Source of the DNA: Promethearchaeota archaeon
GTDB taxonomy: Archaea; Asgardarchaeota; Lokiarchaeia; Sigyniarchaeales; SOKP01
DNA length: 8,634 bases
Direction: 5' to 3'
NCBI GenBank assembly: GCA_004524385.1
Contig: SDNM01000055.1
Span: forward strand, 1 to 8,634
The notes beneath the pieces were generated by a model, which saw only the letters and a program-made list of their open reading frames with translations, had not been told where the DNA came from and made no database searches. Made by a program: the position numbers and the translations under genes. This document shows, one piece after another, positions 5,523 through 8,634 of this stretch; position 1 is the first letter of the stretch, and the number at the start of each line of letters is the position of its first letter.

Positions 5523-5750
5523 TTATAAATGTGAATTAAGAATATCTTTAAGAGGATCTTCTTTTTTGGATATTAACTTTCCATCACATTTACCAGAGAT
5601 TTTGTAATTTTTACCATTTTTATCTATTCCAGTGCCAATAAAATCATTCGAATCGGAATAAAAATTTGTTATTTTTTCTAATCCGAATTCTTTTTCAGCA
5701 TTTTTTATAGAACATAAGTCAATCGCTTTATCTTTTTTATCCTTGTCCAT
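5523..5750 (-). CDS. Small hydrophilic unknown protein, 75 residues
   Basis: ATG at 5750 starts a 75-residue product. It has a Lys/Asp-rich N-terminus (MDKDKKDKAIDLC), a helix-like segment (NAEKEFGLEKITNFY), and a Gly/Lys-rich strand-turn-strand part (GTGIDKNGKNYKISGKCDGKLI), ending in DPLKDILNSHL. Cys residues occur at 13 and about 55, which is too few for a zinc ribbon. There is no signal peptide or membrane segment, so it is probably cytosolic. I do not recognise the family. Regular composition and a TATA-like element (about 5786-5796 on the minus strand, some 40 bases upstream) support a real gene. It is convergent with the frame at 5217, with about 100 bases between them. Confidence 0.6.
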   Translation of the reverse strand: MDKDKKDKAIDLCSIKNAEKEFGLEKITNFYSDSNDFIGTGIDKNGKNYKISGKCDGKLISKKEDPLKDILNSHL

Positions 5751-5783
5751 TTTAATCCGATATTTTATTTATTTTGATATAAA

Positions 5784-5797
5784 TCATATATAAATTA
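5784..5797 (-). promoter_or_regulatory. Candidate TATA box of the 75-residue gene
   Basis: The minus strand reads AATTTATATATGAT about 34-47 bases before the ATG at 5750, which would give a leader of roughly 10-20 bases. It was chosen by composition and distance only. Confidence 0.4.
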
Positions 5798-6024
5798 GGT
5801 TTAATAAATTTATTTAAAACGGATAAGGTTCCGACAAAATTATTCAATAACAATTAAATATTTTGATGGGATCCGACATAAATATTTCAGAAAAAAACTT
5901 TAACATAAAATTACAAACAATTATTAAAAACATTTGAATAAATACAAATCTAATTTACATAGAAAAATTGCTTCATCATTTAGTAAGATTTGTTAAAATC
6001 AATTATAAATGATATTATTACTGC

Positions 6025-6042
6025 ATTTATTCGAGAATAAAT
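6025..6042. repeat. 18-base inverted repeat
   Basis: ATTTATTC and GAATAAAT are perfect reverse complements around a GA centre. It could be an operator for a dimeric regulator, but in DNA this rich in A and T such repeats also arise by chance. Confidence 0.3.
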
Positions 6043-6440
6043 AAAATTATTAAAAACTTCTAAATAATTGTTATTTTTTCTTCTTTTTTCTTTAGTATTA
6101 TTAAATACCTTTATTAAGAATTAATAAGATCAATGCTTGATAATCCTATAAAAAAAGATTGATTTTTCATGTATTTTAGATAATTTAATGTTCTATCCTT
6201 CAAATCGAAGTTTAACATCTTAAAAGCTATTCAAAGGGAAAATTAAAATTAATATTTATTATCGTTATTTATTCTATTTCATAAATTTTTTATATTGCAT
6301 GTGAATTTCAACTATTTCTTTTTAAACGGATAAATATTTTTAAATACCAAAATATAATTAGTAGTAGTTTTAAAAAATTTGAGATATACGAATTAAAGAT
6401 TTATAAAGACAAAAAAATACAATATAGTGAATAAAATTAT

Positions 6441-6450
6441 CATTTAAAAA
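6441..6450 (+). promoter_or_regulatory. Candidate TATA box of the 6490 operon
   Basis: catttaaaaa lies about 40-50 bases before the ATG at 6490 and would place the start of transcription just before the Shine-Dalgarno. An alternative is ttataaag at 6401-6408, which would give a longer leader. The A+T-rich setting makes either call uncertain. Confidence 0.3.
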
Positions 6451-6476
6451 GAATATCAGAAAAAAAATATATATTT

Positions 6477-6481
6477 GGAGG
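6477..6481 (+). promoter_or_regulatory. Shine-Dalgarno fixing the 6490 start
   Basis: GGAGG lies eight bases before ATG at 6490. An upstream in-frame TTG at 6475 overlaps this site and is therefore not the start. Confidence 0.8.
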
Positions 6482-6489
6482 ATGTAAAA

Positions 6490-6849
6490 ATGATAACAGA
6501 AAAGGATTTAAAACGTGAATTGGACAAGCGAGGCTGGGGAAAACATTTAGGATTCGCGATTTCTGAATATAATAAAGGAAAAAGTTATGAAGAAGTATAT
6601 CAAGCTGTCGCAAATAAGGATTCAGAAGCCTTTATAGAAAATTTGGAAAACCCTAAAGAAATGTTTTTACCGAGAAAGTACTTGCATAACGAGGCGGAAA
6701 TCGAATTAGGCGGTGAGGAAAAAAAGGAAGGTTATTTGAGAGTAAGCGGAAATGCGAAAATAAAAGTCCAATGTCATGTGGGTCAGAAGCCTTTTAAAGA
6801 AGGGAATATCTTGGGATGTATTGATGATCCAGAGGAAAATTTAGAATGA
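6490..6849 (+). CDS. Unknown 119-residue protein, first gene of the operon
   Basis: ATG at 6490 with a strong GGAGG gives 119 residues. The N-terminal half (1-54) looks helical and reads like a compact domain: ITEKDLKRELDKRGWGKHLG, then SEYNKGKSYEEVYQAV and a Ser/Glu helix. The C-terminal half (about 65-112) looks beta-rich, with GGEEKKEGYLRVSG and KIKVQCHVG, and holds Cys95, His96 and Cys110. There is no membrane segment or signal peptide. I do not recognise the family. Its stop overlaps the start of the next gene (ATGA, 6846-6849), so the two are cotranscribed and probably translationally coupled, which suggests that the products act together, for example as a partner, inhibitor or adaptor of the large HNH protein. 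That role is inference from the gene pair only. Confidence 0.85.
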   Translation: MITEKDLKRELDKRGWGKHLGFAISEYNKGKSYEEVYQAVANKDSEAFIENLENPKEMFLPRKYLHNEAEIELGGEEKKEGYLRVSGNAKIKVQCHVGQKPFKEGNILGCIDDPEENLE

Positions 6850-8634
6850 GTTACGATGACAGGGGGTATGACGATGAGGAAGAATTTGACTTTAGCGATT
6901 CAGAAAAGCCAGATTACAGCGAATACGAGAATGTGGAAAGTTTTGAGTTCGGAGAAAACCCTCAACCAGATACCTATAAATATATAGGATTAAAAGAATT
7001 TAGCTTTGGAGAGAGTCTTCAGCCAGAACCCCATAAATATTTAGGATTTAAAGAATTTCACTTTCAGAAAGACAGTTCTCTGATTGCCCCGCAGAAGAAC
7101 CTCGTTATCCCATCAAAAAAGGGTTTAGAAAGAAATTTAGTTAGGGAAAATGAAGACGAAATAGTGGTTTTTTTTAATGAACATGATAACATATCCCCAA
7201 AGGAAAAAAAATCTTTATTAACCGATCAAATGAAAAATACTAACATTAACATTCCAAATTTCCGAGAGAGAGTAAAAGACTATTTCGATGTAATAAGCTC
7301 AATAAATATTACGGAGGATCAAAAGAAGGTTATCCAATCAAAATCGAATAGTATATTAGCAGAATTTATATCGAGAATAGAAGATAACGAGTTTGATATT
7401 TCTAGTACTGCAGATCCTAATGTAATAGCTATAAGTATAATATACACTGCAATTATATCAAGCGAAGATATGCCAGAGATTACAATGACTCATTTAGCTA
7501 CATTAGGAGGCATAAGGACAGCAAGAATCACGTACTACTATAATAGATATTTTAGACAATTATACCCCCGAATAAAATTTGATCCAACGATATATAAACT
7601 AACTGCAATAAAAAAAATTTTTTCTATGTATTTTTTTCAACTCTTTATAGGAGGGGATTTTGACTTTTCTAAGCAGATTCAAATACTTAGAAAAAAGATT
7701 CTAGATAATAATAATCTTCCAGATCAATTGGAAGAAGTCAATATCAGAGAGTTGCAAGAGATTATAGTTAATTATCCTAATATTTTTACTAAATATTTTA
7801 ATGATATATTTAATATTGCGAAATTTTTAATGGAATTGGGGCGACTCTATAAAATAATTGGTGCTCCAATAAAGATCTCAATTATAACAAAAATGTTACA
7901 TAAAAAAGGTATAAATTTAACACAGGGAATTATGGGTTTTAGACGTTCTATATCAGAGATTTATGATTTTTTAAAAATGAACACTATTGACTTTTTTCCT
8001 AGACGGATAGAAGTAACAGACACCCCTAAAGACCAGAGACCTGAGAAGAGACGTCAGATTGAAAGAATTATTGGAACGAGAATTAAAGTGTATGCGGCAA
8101 AAAATATCTATAACGGGAAATATTTTGAGAAAGGAAGGGAAGGATGTGAAGAATGTTTGAGAGAGGGGTTCAAGACAGATATTACTAGAATTACCGCATT
8201 GGATTTCCACCATTCTACCGATAACAAAGAAATTCAATATACAGCTGATAATCTCTATCATTTATTTATTAATGATGAGCTAAATCCTTCTTTTCTGGAA
8301 GATTTAATAAGTTTAATGGAAAGTAAGAGGGTAGTATTACTATGTAGTAATCATCATAACTTATTGCATCACGAACGTTATCATGACTTTAAATATCTCA
8401 TTAATTATCCGAATATCTTCTCTTATCCAGCAGACATAATTTATTTACTTGTGAGAATTGCAGTAGATAATTTTTATAAGACAAGACATCTTAACTTCGA
8501 CCAGAAAAGGAATATAAGGAGAAATATAAGAGGCAAACTTAGGAAAAAATATTTTATAGATTTTTTTTATGAGGGGGTTTGTCCAAGTTGTGGGAGATTT
8601 AATACAAGAGATCATTTAACAGTATTCGATTTTA
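6846..8634 (+). CDS. TFB-like cyclin-box protein fused to HNH-type nuclease centres (3' end beyond window)
   Basis: ATG at 6846 overlaps the previous stop, and the frame is open for 596 codons to the window edge. Residues 1-31 are very acidic, followed by a 19-residue tandem repeat (33-51, 52-70, partial third). About 145-242 resembles the second cyclin repeat of archaeal TFB: a helix, then DPNVIAISIIYTAI (190-203), an ITMTHLATLGGIRTARI helix-turn-helix-like part and YYYNRYFRQLYPR. About 243-400 is a helical region with no clear match. An HNH-like Cys/His centre follows: C434-x2-C437, DFHH (453-456) and CSNHHNLLHH (500-509), which supplies the usual zinc ligands and a catalytic His candidate. 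At 579 a new C-x2-C (CPSC) starts a second, similar block ending LTVFDF at the edge, parallel to ITALDFHH in the first. No TFB zinc ribbon or B-finger is present. It is probably a DNA-binding nuclease or a regulator derived from one. Confidence 0.8.
   Translation, partial: MSYDDRGYDDEEEFDFSDSEKPDYSEYENVESFEFGENPQPDTYKYIGLKEFSFGESLQPEPHKYLGFKEFHFQKDSSLIAPQKNLVIPSKKGLERNLVRENEDEIVVFFNEHDNISPKEKKSLLTDQMKNTNINIPNFRERVKDYFDVISSINITEDQKKVIQSKSNSILAEFISRIEDNEFDISSTADPNVIAISIIYTAIISSEDMPEITMTHLATLGGIRTARITYYYNRYFRQLYPRIKFDPTIYKLTAIKKIFSMYFFQLFIGGDFDFSKQIQILRKKILDNNNLPDQLEEVNIRELQEIIVNYPNIFTKYFNDIFNIAKFLMELGRLYKIIGAPIKISIITKMLHKKGINLTQGIMGFRRSISEIYDFLKMNTIDFFPRRIEVTDTPKDQRPEKRRQIERIIGTRIKVYAAKNIYNGKYFEKGREGCEECLREGFKTDITRITALDFHHSTDNKEIQYTADNLYHLFINDELNPSFLEDLISLMESKRVVLLCSNHHNLLHHERYHDFKYLINYPNIFSYPADIIYLLVRIAVDNFYKTRHLNFDQKRNIRRNIRGKLRKKYFIDFFYEGVCPSCGRFNTRDHLTVFDF
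6942..7055 (+). repeat. Tandem 57-base repeat in the HNH-fusion gene
   Basis: Two adjacent 57-base units (6942-6998, 6999-7055) encode FEFGENPQPDTYKYIGLKE and FSFGESLQPEPHKYLGFKE, followed by a four-residue start of a third (FHFQ). Nineteen residues is a short linear-motif length with shared F-x-FGE, QP, KY-x-G and KE positions. Base identity is still visible, so this is an internal duplication rather than convergence. Confidence 0.85.

Larger units (their letters stand above)
5751..6474. other. Long A+T-rich non-coding region
   Basis: About 720 bases have no credible gene on either strand. A+T content is extreme and there are many homopolymer and pyrimidine runs (for example 6071-6093). Small structures visible are an 18-base inverted repeat at 6025-6042 (ATTTATTC, GA, GAATAAAT), a seven-base stem with a GAA loop at 6111-6127, the words tccgaca at 5830 and 5873, and aaacggataa near both 5817 and 6324. 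I see no tRNA, rRNA, CRISPR array or recognisable origin-binding repeats. It separates the small-gene region from the operon at 6490, whose promoter must lie at its right end. Confidence 0.5.

Noticed and set aside
5491..5607. Plus-strand ATG frame of about 38 codons (MVNKDILKILPYK...)
   Set aside because: Mostly antisense to the 75-residue gene at 5523-5750, poor spacing to the nearest Shine-Dalgarno, and no motif; judged chance.
6111..6127. TTATTAA-GAA-TTAATAA hairpin as a terminator
   Set aside because: Only A-T pairs and no gene ends nearby; likely chance in this composition.
6475..6489. TTG at 6475 as start of the 124-residue version of the operon's first gene
   Set aside because: The TTG overlaps the GGAGG ribosome-binding site, which is correctly placed for the ATG at 6490.
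7971..8261. Minus-strand 96-residue frame
   Set aside because: Lies opposite the HNH part of the 6846 gene, whose Cys/His motifs are clear; a shadow.

Overview
The window is strongly A+T-rich DNA that reads as archaeal. It carries an archaeal-type S-adenosylmethionine synthetase, TATA-type promoters placed about 27-40 bases before the start codons, a TFB/TFIIB-like cyclin fold, and several small zinc-ribbon proteins. An AN1 zinc finger and a possible LITAF-like zinc ribbon, both better known from eukaryotes, suggest an Asgard (Lokiarchaeota-like) archaeon. That placement is inference; no rRNA or other phylogenetic marker apart from the synthetase is present.

Layout. 1-1330 holds small zinc-binding proteins: the N-terminal 120 residues of an AN1-finger protein that runs off the left edge (minus), a 39-residue charged protein (plus), an 87-residue split zinc ribbon with a hydrophobic segment (plus), and, convergent with it, an 84-residue Lys-rich zinc ribbon (minus). 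1471-2706 is the complete SAM synthetase gene (minus). Divergent from it is a 444-residue membrane transporter of the SLC13/ArsB-NhaD ion transporter type (2997-4331). At 4655-4885 lies a second copy of only the first 70 codons of the synthetase gene, with its own promoter, in the same orientation. 4989-5417 holds remnant-like small reading frames interrupted by a pair of identical hairpin repeats. 5523-5750 encodes a small unknown protein (minus). 5751-6474 is a long, extremely A+T-rich non-coding stretch.

The right end is a two-gene operon on the plus strand: a 119-residue unknown protein (6490-6849), then, overlapping it by four bases, a large protein open at the window edge (6846-8634, at least 596 residues). 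That protein combines an acidic, repeat-bearing N-terminus, a TFB-like cyclin box and a complete HNH-type Cys/His centre, with what looks like a second HNH centre starting in the last 55 bases. It is the most novel gene here.

The second notable structure is the partial SAM synthetase duplication. The two 5' ends differ at 17 synonymous codons and one non-synonymous codon over 54 codons, yet share a perfect 45-base direct repeat exactly at the breakpoint, with the transporter between them. This pattern fits import of a segment carrying the transporter plus a foreign 5' end of the gene, and recombination across the 45-base repeat would swap the promoter and N-terminus of the synthetase and delete the transporter.
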